Positions 42,659 to 51,521 of a stretch of 64,000 nt of DNA are shown in pieces. The notes under the pieces are model-generated. The model was not told where the DNA came from. It did no database searches and worked only from the letters and a program-made list of their open reading frames with translations. Position 1 is the first letter of the stretch, and the number at the start of each line of letters is the position of its first letter. The stretch is from Paenibacillus tyrphae. Its GTDB lineage: Bacteria > Bacillota > Bacilli > Paenibacillales > NBRC-103111. Location: the NCBI RefSeq assembly GCF_000722545.1, contig NZ_JNVM01000001.1:34524-98523 (forward strand), written 5' to 3'. The position numbers and the translations under genes are program-made.

Positions 42659-42740
42659 GCGGTTGAGAGGACTCGAACCTCCACGAGCGTACGCCCACTA
42701 CCCCCTCAAGATAGCGTGTCTGCCATTCCACCACAACCGC
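42659..42740 (-). tRNA. tRNA-Leu (GAG), copy 2
   Basis: 82 nt, identical to the copy at 42170 except one base in the variable arm (GCTC in place of GCCC, still G-U paired). Anticodon GAG. Lies 45 nt from tRNA-Glu on the same strand, probably one transcript. Confidence 0.95.
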
Positions 42741-42785
42741 AGGTTACCGTAGGGGGAACCCGAAGGGTTCTCTCCCCACTATCTA

Positions 42786-42857
42786 TGACCCGTAGGGGAT
42801 TCGAACCCCTGTTACCTCCGTGAAAGGGAGGTGTCTTAACCCCTTGACCAACGGGCC
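42786..42857 (-). tRNA. tRNA-Glu (TTC)
   Basis: 72 nt. Acceptor GGCCCGT/ACGGGTC, discriminator A, anticodon loop CTTTCAC giving TTC, T-arm AGGGGTTCGAATCCCCT. No encoded CCA. Confidence 0.95.
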
Positions 42858-43027
42858 ATGCTGTGTATTAACGCCGCCTTTTTGAGCGACAAGTGTTATT
42901 ATAGCGGAATGCGTTGAGGTTGACAAGCCCCTTTTGCAAAAAAAGTTTTCGTCTTTTTTGGAGGTAATCCTTCCCTATGTTACAATCAACTGCAAAAGGA
43001 CCCCATTCCCCTACAGAGGTGTATTCG

Positions 43028-43960
43028 ATGCTGGTATATAACCATGCTACCGGTCAAGTTACGGAACAGGAAACTCGTTTTCCTGACGACAACGAGAATG
43101 TTTGGCTTCATATGACAGCTCCCGAAGCAAGGCAGGTTGAACATGTGCTTAAACAACAATTTCACTGCCATCCGCTTGTGGTCGAGGATTGCATCAAGCT
43201 GAATCAGCGTCCCAAAGTGGACCGATACAAAGACCATGTCTTTATGACGTTCTTTGCCGTTGTGGACAAGCAGCTTACTACGGTCGAAATCGCTATTGTG
43301 ATCGGTAAAAATTTTGTCATTACCATTTGTAAAGAGCCCCTTCCTTTTTTCGAAGAGTTGAAAACGCATTTGTTGCAGGTCGAAGGCAGCATGGAGCACA
43401 GCGGACGCATCTTATACTTAATACTGGACCGCTGCGTGGACGACTATACCGACATCATCAATCAGATCGAGGACCGCGTCGACCGTTTGGAGCAAATGAT
43501 TTACCGTAATCCTTACGTTCGTGTATCGCGTGAGATTTTTAAATCGAAACGAAAAATGCACCATCTCCGCCGTATCATTGCCGAAGAGAAAACGATGCTC
43601 GGCACGTTAACGCATCAGAACTTCCCTTACATCCGTCAGGAAGCGGATGTCTATTTCATCGACATCTATGATCATATTTCCCGTGTTGTCGATTCCTTGG
43701 ACGTATTTCGTGAATCGCTAACCGGTCTGCTTGAGCTGCAGATGAGTATTAAATCCGACCGCATGAACGAGATCATGAAGACGCTGACCATTATCAGCTC
43801 GATTTTTCTTCCGCTGACCTTTATCGTTGGTTTGTACGGTATGAATTTCAAAGATATTCCCGAGCTCAACTGGAACTTCGGGTACGTATACGTTTGGATC
43901 GTTATGATCGTTGTTACGATCTTCATGTGGGCTATTTTTAAGTGGAAAAAATGGATTTAA
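43028..43960 (+). CDS. corA: CorA family divalent-cation (Mg2+) transporter
   Basis: A 310-residue magnesium channel of the inner membrane. A large N-terminal cytoplasmic domain with the long stalk helix (about 150-250) is followed by two C-terminal membrane helices (TLTIISSIFLPLTFIVGLYG and the last 20 residues). The GMN selectivity motif is present in LYGMNF. The ATG at 43028 has GAGGTG 6 nt upstream; an earlier ATG at 42977 with GGAGG at 12 nt is an alternative. Complete. Confidence 0.95.
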   Translation: MLVYNHATGQVTEQETRFPDDNENVWLHMTAPEARQVEHVLKQQFHCHPLVVEDCIKLNQRPKVDRYKDHVFMTFFAVVDKQLTTVEIAIVIGKNFVITICKEPLPFFEELKTHLLQVEGSMEHSGRILYLILDRCVDDYTDIINQIEDRVDRLEQMIYRNPYVRVSREIFKSKRKMHHLRRIIAEEKTMLGTLTHQNFPYIRQEADVYFIDIYDHISRVVDSLDVFRESLTGLLELQMSIKSDRMNEIMKTLTIISSIFLPLTFIVGLYGMNFKDIPELNWNFGYVYVWIVMIVVTIFMWAIFKWKKWI

Positions 43961-43997
43961 CCCGGCGAGACTTCGTGGCGTATAGCTGCCGCTCCGA

Positions 43998-44037
43998 CGC
44001 CCCCTCTACTCGGGTTCGAACCCCTCTTCGTCTCTCC
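43998..44037 (+). other. tRNA-Ser 3'-half relic, mirror of the nearby tRNA-Ser
   Basis: The plus strand carries CGGGTTCGAACCCCTCTTC, then GTCTCTCCGTAGACAATA, while the tRNA-Ser on the minus strand ends GAGGGTTCGAATCCCTC, TCTCTCCG and continues GTAGACAATA. The T-loop, the 3' acceptor strand and the same downstream bases are thus repeated in inverted orientation around the terminator. The 5' part of a tRNA (D-arm, anticodon arm) is not recognisable, so it is a fossil, not a gene. Confidence 0.55.
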
Positions 44038-44084
44038 GTAGACAATAAAAAAACCGCCTTTCGGCGGTTTCGTTTATTGTCTAC
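44038..44084. terminator. Terminator between corA and tRNA-Ser
   Basis: ACCGCC-TTTC-GGCGGT core, flanked by outer arms GTAGACAATA and TATTGTCTAC that extend the palindrome into the tRNA-Ser end. Confidence 0.85.
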
Positions 44085-44171
44085 GGAGAGAGAGGGATTC
44101 GAACCCTCGCACCACTTACGCAGTCTAACCCCTTAGCAGAGGGTCCCCTTGAGCCACTTGGGTATCTCTCC
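44084..44171 (-). tRNA. tRNA-Ser (GCT)
   Basis: 88 nt, class II. Acceptor GGAGAGA/TCTCTCC with discriminator G; anticodon loop CTGCTAA giving GCT; long variable arm; T-arm GAGGGTTCGAATCCCTC. Lies 10 nt from tRNA-Asn on the same strand. Confidence 0.95.
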
Positions 44172-44181
44172 AAAAAAAGAA

Positions 44182-44257
44182 TGGCTCCCCGAACAGGACT
44201 CGAACCTGTGACAACTCGATTAACAGTCGAGTGCTCTACCAACTGAGCTATCAGGGA
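44182..44257 (-). tRNA. tRNA-Asn (GTT)
   Basis: 76 nt including an encoded CCA. Acceptor TCCCTGA/TTCGGGGA (G-T pair), anticodon loop CTGTTAA giving GTT, T-arm ACAGGTTCGAGTCCTGT. First gene of the Asn-Ser pair, transcribed on the minus strand. Confidence 0.95.
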
Positions 44258-44275
44258 AAGACAATTTTTAATTTA

Positions 44276-44752
44276 TCATGAATGCGGCTGTAAGTCAAGG
44301 GCAAGCAGTTTTAGTTTGCCTTTGCAAAAACCGCAGACGTACTTCTTCGGGTCTGTCTTCCGTTTACGCATATACTCCGCGCTACAGCTTATACAAACGA
44401 GCTTGTACCGGAAAGGCTCGGTACGCTTCAGCTCCTGCGGGAGCGACCGGCAATAGCGCGTCCCTCCGACTTTGTCCAGCAGCCGTTTAAAATCGTCATC
44501 CCGGTGCCGGTACCCTCCCCCAAGTAAATGCAGGTGGTAATGGCACAATTCATGCTTAATAATTTTCTCCACGTCGGCGGCTCCGAACTGTTCATACTGC
44601 AGCCAGCTGATTTCGATATCGTGCGTTCGGGTGAAATAACGCCCTCCCGTCGACCTTAATCTCCGGTTGAACCTCGCCCGATGCAAAAAAGGACACCCAA
44701 ACGACGACAGCGATATTTGCTCTACCCACAGCTGCAGCTGTCGGTCATCCAT
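44276..44752 (-). CDS. SprT-like metalloprotease-fold protein
   Basis: A 158-residue SprT-family protein. The zinc-protease-like motif HELCHYHLHLLGGGY lies near residue 68, and a C-terminal zinc ribbon has CISC...CGFC. Matches the YdcK type found next to tex/cmpA in Bacillus. Role in the cell unknown; eukaryotic relatives act on DNA-protein crosslinks. The start has AAGGGTGG upstream. Confidence 0.9.
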   Translation of the reverse strand: MDDRQLQLWVEQISLSSFGCPFLHRARFNRRLRSTGGRYFTRTHDIEISWLQYEQFGAADVEKIIKHELCHYHLHLLGGGYRHRDDDFKRLLDKVGGTRYCRSLPQELKRTEPFRYKLVCISCSAEYMRKRKTDPKKYVCGFCKGKLKLLALDLQPHS

Positions 44753-44892
44753 CGTTTTCCCACCCTTACTCTCTGGTTTCTCTTCGTTTCTCTCTTGAAT
44801 TGTAACCGCAGGTTAGGCTAAACTGTCAAGTAGGAATCTGGAATTGATTCGGACGAATTGTCGATTTGACCCATAGAGAGGAGTTTAACCCG

Positions 44893-45255
44893 ATGTTCAA
44901 AAAGAAATGCGCTCTGCTTAAGCTGGAGGACCAGATCGAATTCGTGGAAATGCCCGCTACCCATATGTACCAACTGGCTGCGCTTAATCAGCGGCTGCAT
45001 AAGGAGCTGGATAAGCTGACGGCACCCAATGCTCCCAAACTGCCGGTGTTCATCGCGGAATTTGACGGACTTGAGCTTGTTCATCCGAGCTATACGCTCC
45101 AGCACGGTCTGGACTACATCAATCGCCTGGAACAGACATTCAGCGCAATCCAAGAGCAGGAAAAAGAGTATCCGCTCATCTCCCTCTTGACCGAGATTCG
45201 CGCGCTTCAGGCACAGCTCGAGCAGTGGTACGAAGAGGAAGAAGATTTCGCCTAA
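44893..45255 (+). CDS. Conserved-looking cytosolic protein of unknown function
   Basis: A 120-residue soluble protein: MFKKKCALLKLEDQIEFVEM, then helical segments (MYQLAALNQRLHKELDKLT, YINRLEQTFSAIQEQEKEYP) and an acidic end EEEEDFA. No motif that I can name. The start at 44893 has AGGAG 9 nt upstream; codons up to 44866 lack a ribosome site. It is divergent from the SprT-like gene and is followed 80 nt later by cmpA. Confidence 0.75.
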   Translation: MFKKKCALLKLEDQIEFVEMPATHMYQLAALNQRLHKELDKLTAPNAPKLPVFIAEFDGLELVHPSYTLQHGLDYINRLEQTFSAIQEQEKEYPLISLLTEIRALQAQLEQWYEEEEDFA

Positions 45256-45334
45256 AGAAGGACCTGCACCCGAAACGGCTCCCGCCCATATGCTGTATTG
45301 TGTACGGCAGCTAGACGGGAAGGGACTGATGGTG

Positions 45335-45475
45335 TTGCCACAATGGCTTTGCAACCAGCTGATGCGGGCATTTTACAACAAAAACCGCCGGCAAATCCGT
45401 TTGCTGAACGATTGCTGGTTTTTTTACCGCACCCGCAAAAGCGAGACGGACCCCACAACATCCCAGCTTCAATAA
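45335..45475 (+). CDS. cmpA: Cortex morphogenetic protein CmpA
   Basis: A 46-residue frame reading MPQWLCNQLMRAFYNKNRRQ followed by IRLLNDCWFFYRTRKSE. CmpA of Bacillus has the same MPxWL...QMxRAFxxK...IKLLNQCWFFYxKK pattern; it links spore coat and cortex assembly in the mother cell. The preferred start is TTG at 45335 with AAGGGA 9 nt upstream, giving the conserved MPQWL; ATG 45329 or GTG 45332 are alternatives. Position between tex and a SprT-like gene is the same as in B. subtilis, which supports the call. Confidence 0.75.
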   Translation: MPQWLCNQLMRAFYNKNRRQIRLLNDCWFFYRTRKSETDPTTSQLQ

Positions 45476-45493
45476 AGATGAGCTCACGCTCAA

Positions 45494-45569
45494 AAACAAA
45501 TAGAGCATACGCCAGAGCGAAGGACGCGGCTTCCGCTACATCCCTTTTCTCCGGCTTATGCTCTATTTT
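45494..45569. terminator. Terminator between cmpA and tex
   Basis: AAATAGAGCATA pairs with TATGCTCTATTT; on the minus strand it is followed by TTTGTTTTTG and ends tex, on the plus strand by TTATGC. Confidence 0.7.
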
Positions 45570-45573
45570 ATGC

Positions 45574-47799
45574 TTAAGAAGGCTTTTTCATCGTCAGCCC
45601 GACGCGGCCCTTCTTCAGGTCGACGTTGAGCACCCATACCGTTACGACATCCCCTACGGACACAACGTCCATCGGATGCTTCACGTAGGAATTGCTTAAC
45701 TGCGAAATATGAACGAGCCCGTCGTTTTTGATGCCGATATCGACAAAAGCGCCGAAGTCGATCACGTTGCGCACAGTTCCCTGCAGCTCCATGCCCGGCT
45801 TCAAATCTTCGATCTGCAGCACGTCTGTGCGGAAAATCGGCGCCGGCAGTTCCTCCCGCGGGTCGCGTCCCGGCCGCTGCAGCGAATCGAGAATATCGCG
45901 CAGCGTCGGCACCCCGACACCAAGCTTCGGAGCGAGCTCTCCCGGCTCCAAGCTTTGCAGCATCGCTTTCAGCTCGGCACTGCCAAGCTGTGACAGCTCC
46001 AGCTTCAGCTCGCGGAACAGCTTGTCCACCACGTCATACGACTCCGGATGGATCGGCGTGTTATCCAGCGGATTGCTGCCTTCAGCGATCCGCAAAAAGC
46101 CGACGCACTGCTCGAACGCCTTCGCTCCGAGCCGCGGAACCTTTTGCAGCTGCGCCCGGCTCGTGAATTTCCCGTTATCGTCGCGGTATTTTACGATATT
46201 TTTAGCAAGCGTGCTGTTGACGCCCGACACATAGGATAGCAGCGACGGAGAGGCTGTGTTCACGTCCACGCCCACGTGGTTCACCGCCGATTCAACGACG
46301 AACTTCAGGCTCTCTTCTAGCCTTTTTTGCGTGACGTCATGCTGGTATTGGCCGACGCCGATCGCTTTCGGCTCGATTTTGACCAGCTCCGCGAGCGGGT
46401 CCTGCAGCCGCCGCGCGATGGAGATCGCGCTCCGCTCCGCCACGTCCAAGTCCGGGAATTCCGTCTGCGCCAGCTTGGAAGCCGAATAGACGCTCGCCCC
46501 CGCTTCGTTGACGATCAAATACTGAAGCTTCCGTGCCTTTATCTCACCGATCAGCTCGGCTACGAACTGCTCCGTCTCGCGGGACGCCGTCCCGTTGCCG
46601 ATGACGATCAATTCGACGCGGTAAGCGTCGATCAGACGCTTGAACGTCGCTTTCGCTTCCGCTACTTTATTGTTCGGCGGCGTCGGGTAGGTGACGGCGA
46701 TCTCCAGCATTTTGCCCGTATCGTCGACGACGGCCAGCTTGCAGCCTGTCCGGTACGCGGGATCGACGCCAAGCACCACATTGCCCTTGACCGGCGGCTG
46801 AAGCAGCAGATTGCGCAAATTTTCGGCGAATACCTCGATCGCTTTTTCCTCGGCCTTCTCCGTCATTTCATTGCGCACTTCGCGCTCAATGGACGAGGCG
46901 ATCAGTCGCTTGTACGCATCTTCAATCACAGCCGTCAACGTGTCGTGAACGATAGAAGGCCCCTTGATCACTTGCTTCGCGATATACTCGTGAATCCGCT
47001 CGACCGGAACGTCCAGCGCCACCTTCAATACTTCTTCCCGTTCTCCGCGGTTGATCGCCAGAATCCGGTGCGGCGGCAGCTTGCGGACCGGCTCCTGGTA
47101 GCTGTAATACATCTCGTAAACGGATTCCTGCTCGGCATCCTTGGCTTCGGTCCGCAGGATCCCCTGCTCGAACGTGTGACGACGCACCCACGCCCGGATT
47201 TTCGCATCGTCGGCGATTTGCTCCGCAATGATATCCATCGCGCCTTGTACGGCTTCCTCGGCCGTCTGGACGCCTTTCTCCTCGCTTATATACTTACCCG
47301 CTTCGGCAAGCAGATCGCCCTGCTTGGGCTGCGTCTGGATCCAGAGCGCCAAAGGCTCAAGACCCTTCTCCTTCGCCACGCTAGCGCGCGTCTTGCGCTT
47401 TTGCCGGTACGGGCGGTACAAGTCCTCGACTTCCTGCAGCTTAACCGACTGCTCGATTGCCGTACGCAGCTCGGCCGTCAGCTTGCCCTGCTCGTCGATC
47501 AGGCGGATGACCTCACGCTTCCGGTCCTCCAGATTGCGCAGATACGCCAGCCGCTCTTCAATGTCCCGCAGCTGATTTTCGTCAAGCTCCCCGGTCATTT
47601 CTTTCCGGTACCGGGCTATAAAAGGAATCGTATTCCCCTCATCCAGCAGGCCGACCGTCGTCTTTACCCGCCCCGCCGCAATCTGCAGCTCGGACGCGAT
47701 CTGCTTCAGAATGCGTTCCTGAATCGCCGCTTTCATCTCTTCCGTCAGTTCCACAACCGCCCGAACTTCTTCAGTCAGTCCCGTTTGCTCTTTTGCCAT
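45574..47799 (-). CDS. tex: Tex family RNA-binding transcription accessory protein
   Basis: A 741-residue Tex protein. Order: N-terminal helical HTH region (TVGLLDEGNTIPFIARYRKE, LEDLYRPYRQKRKT), YqgF/RNase H-like domain (GVDPAYRTGCKLAVVDDTG), helix-hairpin-helix region (GVDVNTASPSLLSYVSGV, RAQLQKVPRLGAKAFEQCVG), and a C-terminal S1 RNA-binding domain (GTVRNVIDFGAFVDIGIKND). It affects transcription and RNA turnover. The start at 47799 has GGGAGG upstream. Confidence 0.95.
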   Translation of the reverse strand: MAKEQTGLTEEVRAVVELTEEMKAAIQERILKQIASELQIAAGRVKTTVGLLDEGNTIPFIARYRKEMTGELDENQLRDIEERLAYLRNLEDRKREVIRLIDEQGKLTAELRTAIEQSVKLQEVEDLYRPYRQKRKTRASVAKEKGLEPLALWIQTQPKQGDLLAEAGKYISEEKGVQTAEEAVQGAMDIIAEQIADDAKIRAWVRRHTFEQGILRTEAKDAEQESVYEMYYSYQEPVRKLPPHRILAINRGEREEVLKVALDVPVERIHEYIAKQVIKGPSIVHDTLTAVIEDAYKRLIASSIEREVRNEMTEKAEEKAIEVFAENLRNLLLQPPVKGNVVLGVDPAYRTGCKLAVVDDTGKMLEIAVTYPTPPNNKVAEAKATFKRLIDAYRVELIVIGNGTASRETEQFVAELIGEIKARKLQYLIVNEAGASVYSASKLAQTEFPDLDVAERSAISIARRLQDPLAELVKIEPKAIGVGQYQHDVTQKRLEESLKFVVESAVNHVGVDVNTASPSLLSYVSGVNSTLAKNIVKYRDDNGKFTSRAQLQKVPRLGAKAFEQCVGFLRIAEGSNPLDNTPIHPESYDVVDKLFRELKLELSQLGSAELKAMLQSLEPGELAPKLGVGVPTLRDILDSLQRPGRDPREELPAPIFRTDVLQIEDLKPGMELQGTVRNVIDFGAFVDIGIKNDGLVHISQLSNSYVKHPMDVVSVGDVVTVWVLNVDLKKGRVGLTMKKPS

Positions 47800-47822
47800 C
47801 CGACTTTTCTCCTCCCAGACAT

Positions 47823-47857
47823 AAAAAAGCGAGGGTACCTGCACCCCCGCCTCGTCA
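47823..47857 (-). terminator. Terminator between ndoA and tex
   Basis: CGAGG...CCTCG stem with a GC-rich inner part, followed by CTTTTTTAT on the minus strand. Confidence 0.55.
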
Positions 47858-47862
47858 GCATG

Positions 47863-48213
47863 TTAAAACTCAATCAGACCTACGCTTATTTGCAAAGCTT
47901 CATCGACCTTGCGCATGGTTTCCTCATCCAAGTGCGTGATTTTGTCCGTCAGGCGCTGCTTATCGATGGTCCGAATCTGCTCCAGCAGGATGACCGAATC
48001 CCTGTCAAAACCGTGCGCTTCCGCGTCAATCTCCACATGCGTCGGCAGCTTGGCTTTTTGAATCTGTGCCGTAATCGCCGCTACGATCACCGTAGGACTG
48101 AAGCGATTGCCGATATCATTCTGAATAATCAGTACGGGCCGAATGCCGCCCTGCTCCGAACCGACGACCGGTGAAAGATCCGCGAAAAAAACATCGCCAC
48201 GTTTGACAATCAA
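47863..48213 (-). CDS. ndoA: EndoA/MazF endoribonuclease toxin
   Basis: A 116-residue sequence-specific mRNA interferase. [41 protein letters not shown], and [17 protein letters not shown] [18 protein letters not shown] are near-identical to Bacillus EndoA (cleaves UACAU). Start TTG, 3 nt after the antitoxin stop. In B. subtilis this pair sits between alr and the rsb stress genes; here tex follows it. Confidence 0.96.
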   Translation of the reverse strand: MIVKRGDVFFADLSPVVGSEQGGIRPVLIIQNDIGNRFSPTVIVAAITAQIQKAKLPTHVEIDAEAHGFDRDSVILLEQIRTIDKQRLTDKITHLDEETMRKVDEALQISVGLIEF

Positions 48214-48216
48214 GCG

Positions 48217-48498
48217 TCACACCCCGCTTACCAGGCGGTCCAGCGTGTTGTCCGCTTCTTCCTCCGCCTGAAACGCTTCCGAGGCCATGTTCAGGTTGAT
48301 CTTAGCCATTTCCATATAGCCGCGCTGCATCGATTCGCGCAAATGCCGTTTCTTACGCTCCAACAAGTAAAGCTTCATCGCCTGACGGATAAACTCGCTG
48401 CGGTTGGAATTTTCCTTCTCCACCAGATGATCGACCTCCTGCAGCAAATAATCCGGCAAGCTGATCATGATTCGCTTCGTGTTATGCGCACCCGCCAC
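48217..48498 (-). CDS. ndoAI: EndoAI/MazE antitoxin (ribbon-helix-helix)
   Basis: A 93-residue antitoxin. The N-terminal ribbon-helix-helix KRIMISLPDYLLQEVDHLVE and NRSEFIRQAMKLYLLERKKR binds DNA; the C-terminal part neutralises NdoA. GTG start; a MISLPDY internal Met is unlikely. The gene is 3 nt from the toxin. The 274-bp region upstream to alr shows no gene; it contains AT-rich segments such as TATATGTTATACCTTGACG near 48595. Confidence 0.93.
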   Translation of the reverse strand: MAGAHNTKRIMISLPDYLLQEVDHLVEKENSNRSEFIRQAMKLYLLERKKRHLRESMQRGYMEMAKINLNMASEAFQAEEEADNTLDRLVSGV

Positions 48499-48772
48499 CT
48501 ATACATGCACCCCCAAAAACATACAAGAACCTATTTCCATTATGGCAAACATCCAGATAAAATATACAAAATCAATATATGCCGAAGGTATAGCATATAT
48601 GTTATACCTTGACGCGCTCCGCAGCATTTTGCCTCTATACTTATTCGCGGCAAACCAAGAAAATCCTCTCATGTTAGGAGAAAAAATTCAATGGAAAATA
48701 CGCCCAGTTCTTTTTTTGGACAAAAAGTATGGCTTCCTGCAATGTGCTTGTAGAGGCAGCATTTAACCCTTG

Positions 48773-49960
48773 TTACGCCTCCGGCTCCCATACGTGCCGC
48801 AGAAGAGGATTCACTGACCGGGCCGCGCAGCCTTCCTTCATATACACACGAGGCACCCGATGCGAAATCATGCAGACGACCTCGTAGTTGATTGTTCCGA
48901 GCCATGCCGCGTACTCTTCCGCCGTAATCCGGTCTTCGCCCTGACTGCCTAGAATTACCACTTCTTCGCCCATTTGAATATCAGGCATTTCGGATACATT
49001 CAGCATGCATTGATCCATACAAATTCTTCCGACTACTGGGACGCGCCGCCCCCGAATCAATACTTCCGCCTTACCAGTCAGCATCCGGGAAAAGCCGTCC
49101 GCGTACCCGATCGGCAGCGTCGCAATCGTCTCCTCGCTCTGCGTTCGGTATACGATGCCGTAACTAATGCCTGAACCCTCGGGCACCTGCTTCGCCATAA
49201 CGACGCTGGATTTGATGCTCAAGACCGGCTGCAAATCAACCTGCTGCTTATTCACCTCTTCGGACGGATACAGTCCGTACATCGCGATCCCGAGCCGTAC
49301 CATATTAAAGGTTAAATTCGGCGTATCGATCCCCGCAGCGCTGTTCCCGGCGTGAACGTACGGAAATTGAATTCCTTTTTGCGTAAAATAATCGACAACC
49401 CGTTGGAATCGATCGTACTGCTCCAGCGTATAGCTCTTGTCGGTTTCATCCGCGCAAGCAAAATGGGTAAACAACCCTTCCACTCGTATCCCCGGCGTCC
49501 GCATCGCCCGTTCAATCAGCGCGATCGCCTCTTCCGCATCCGTTAACCCGAGCCGGTTCATTCCGGAGTCGATCTTAATATGAATATTCAACGGGCGCTC
49601 TTTAGCCCCTAATCGCTCCCATGCGTCCAGCAGCTCATGGGTATATATATTGAGCGTAATCCCATTAGCCCATGCGGTTTCCAACCCTTCCGGAGGCGTG
49701 TAGCCCAATACGAGGATCGGGGCTGTAATGCCTGCTTGCCGAAGCTCCAAACCCTCATCCAAAAAAGCGACCGCAATATATTCCACGCCGCATTGAAGCG
49801 CCTCCCGGCATACCTCCACCGCTCCGAGTCCATAGGCGTCCGCCTTGACGACTGCCATCATACGTACATGCTCCGGAAGCACCCGCCGAAACTCGCCCAA
49901 ATTATGGCGCAGCGCATCCAATGAAATCTCCACCCGGGTCGGCCGATAAAACGAATCCAC
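48773..49960 (-). CDS. alr: Alanine racemase
   Basis: A PLP enzyme of about 395 residues giving D-alanine for the cell wall. The PLP lysine is in VVKADAYGLGAVEV; catalytic Tyr in GSGISYGIVYRTQ; HAGNSAAGID and MVRLGIAMYGLYPS are conserved. I favour the GTG at 49960 because AAGGTGG lies 5 nt upstream; the ATG at 49984 has no ribosome site. It follows the LolA-like lipoprotein gene, as in the Bacillus ydcC-alrA-ndoAI-ndoA order. Confidence 0.95.
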   Translation of the reverse strand: MDSFYRPTRVEISLDALRHNLGEFRRVLPEHVRMMAVVKADAYGLGAVEVCREALQCGVEYIAVAFLDEGLELRQAGITAPILVLGYTPPEGLETAWANGITLNIYTHELLDAWERLGAKERPLNIHIKIDSGMNRLGLTDAEEAIALIERAMRTPGIRVEGLFTHFACADETDKSYTLEQYDRFQRVVDYFTQKGIQFPYVHAGNSAAGIDTPNLTFNMVRLGIAMYGLYPSEEVNKQQVDLQPVLSIKSSVVMAKQVPEGSGISYGIVYRTQSEETIATLPIGYADGFSRMLTGKAEVLIRGRRVPVVGRICMDQCMLNVSEMPDIQMGEEVVILGSQGEDRITAEEYAAWLGTINYEVVCMISHRVPRVYMKEGCAARSVNPLLRHVWEPEA

Positions 49961-50189
49961 CTGATCCACCTTCTTTGGTCTCATAAAATCAAGGGAAGCC
50001 GCTTACGAGGCCACAGCTTGCACCTGTAAAGAAGCTTCCCGCTTAAAAATTCATATGATCATGGTAATGCGTACCGCAGGGCCCTGTCAACGAACAAAAT
50101 AGTAACATCGCGTCCGTCAGTTTTTGATTATTAGCGGTTCGGTGCGTGTATTACGGAGCCGAATCGCAATTATAAGATGGCCGCTTCAA

Positions 50190-51521
50190 CTATTTACCGA
50201 TTTCCCCTTGCACCGCTTGCGCCACCTTAATCATCTCCGTCGCCGGCAAGTCCCCTGTAGATAGGCGGAATTCGATGCCGTCGTAGGTCCAGGTCAATGT
50301 TTTCTTCGCATCCCCGGTTACAACGCCGAGCGTAAAGCCCAGATCCAAAATATCCCCCGGCAAGACCGACACCGTCTGTACCTGCGGACGCGACTCCATC
50401 AACGTATAGTTGTATTTTCCGGAGTAGCGGAGCATGACCGCTTGTTCCTCACCCAGCTTAAGCTCCGTCACGTCTTGCTTCTTCACGCCGCTAGGCATGT
50501 AACGCGGTTCAATGATACCAAACGATTGCTGCTTGGAGGTGTCTTTTTTGGCGCCTGCAGCTGCCGCTTGCGCCCCGTTGGTCGCAGTGCCTTGGCTACT
50601 GTTAGTGCTTCCGGTTTTCGTGCCATCGGCTGCACTGGAATTAGAAGCACCGTTACCAACTGCCGCCCCCGCCGAAGTCTCCTTACTCGTTCCGGCCGCG
50701 CTGCCTTTTGCATCGGTCCCCGATCCTTGTCCTGCTGTCGTTCCTTTATCGCCTTTTTCCTGAGTGGTTCCCTTCGCACCTTGATTACCACTAACTGCCC
50801 CTGTACCGGCCTTGGAATCGGTCGCTCCCGATTTCTCGCCGGCTTTCGAATCCCCTTGCATCATCGTCGGAAGTGTCTTCAGGTTCCAGCCCGTCATATT
50901 GCGCTGCATGTCAAACTGATCCTTCTCAAACTTCGTACCAAACTCAAATTGATCGAATTTTACAATGACCATGACATTAGAGTTGGCATCCGACACTTCC
51001 ACATGCTGTGGAGCGTAGTTTCTCTTGTCCAGCCACACCTTCTGCCGCGCCAAAGAGCCGTTCTGGTAATTCGCCACTACATCGAATACATACGCCTTCT
51101 CGTCCGACGTAAAATGCCGTTCATTGTCCATCAGAATGCTTTGGACGAGCGACTGGTATAAGTAAACTTGGCCTTGATTCTCCGGCCAATCGCTTTGGAA
51201 GCGGAAGCTTTTGTTCAAATGCGGCGTCAACACGAATACTCCGTCATCGTTGCGCAGCACAATTTGCGTAATATCCTTCTTCGCATTCGTCAGCGAGATC
51301 CGGTAAAACGAAGGGGCCTGGAAGCTAACCTCCACGTCGTATTCCTGAGGATCCTGCCCTGTGCGCAGCGTCATCTGCCCTTTCCCGTGATAGCTCTGCA
51401 GCTTGCTCATCACACCGTCCAATTCCTTAACTACCGATCCTGCATCCTTTTTGCCGCACCCGGACACTACCAGGCTTAAACAAACCATCACAAGGGCCAC
51501 CACCCACGTGAACCGCCGCAT
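50190..51521 (-). CDS. LolA-like sporulation lipoprotein (YdcC type)
   Basis: A 443-residue lipoprotein. The signal peptide ends in the lipobox LVVSGC. Residues 30-220 are a LolA-like beta-sheet fold (GKGQMTLRTGQDPQEYDVEV, YFTSDE..., VWLDKRNYAPQHVEV), and the C-terminal part (about 345-443) continues it. Between them lies a ~110-residue low-complexity Gly/Ala/Ser/Thr/Lys linker, longer than usual. The family includes YdcC of B. subtilis and GerS of clostridia, linked to sporulation/germination. Here the gene neighbours alr as ydcC does. The function of the linker is unknown. Confidence 0.9.
   Translation of the reverse strand: MRRFTWVVALVMVCLSLVVSGCGKKDAGSVVKELDGVMSKLQSYHGKGQMTLRTGQDPQEYDVEVSFQAPSFYRISLTNAKKDITQIVLRNDDGVFVLTPHLNKSFRFQSDWPENQGQVYLYQSLVQSILMDNERHFTSDEKAYVFDVVANYQNGSLARQKVWLDKRNYAPQHVEVSDANSNVMVIVKFDQFEFGTKFEKDQFDMQRNMTGWNLKTLPTMMQGDSKAGEKSGATDSKAGTGAVSGNQGAKGTTQEKGDKGTTAGQGSGTDAKGSAAGTSKETSAGAAVGNGASNSSAADGTKTGSTNSSQGTATNGAQAAAAGAKKDTSKQQSFGIIEPRYMPSGVKKQDVTELKLGEEQAVMLRYSGKYNYTLMESRPQVQTVSVLPGDILDLGFTLGVVTGDAKKTLTWTYDGIEFRLSTGDLPATEMIKVAQAVQGEIGK

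Noticed and set aside
46327..48174. 615-codon plus-strand open frame opposite tex and ndoA
   Set aside because: Shadow of tex; composition biased to Arg/Leu/Asp, no domain, and it runs across two well-supported minus-strand genes.
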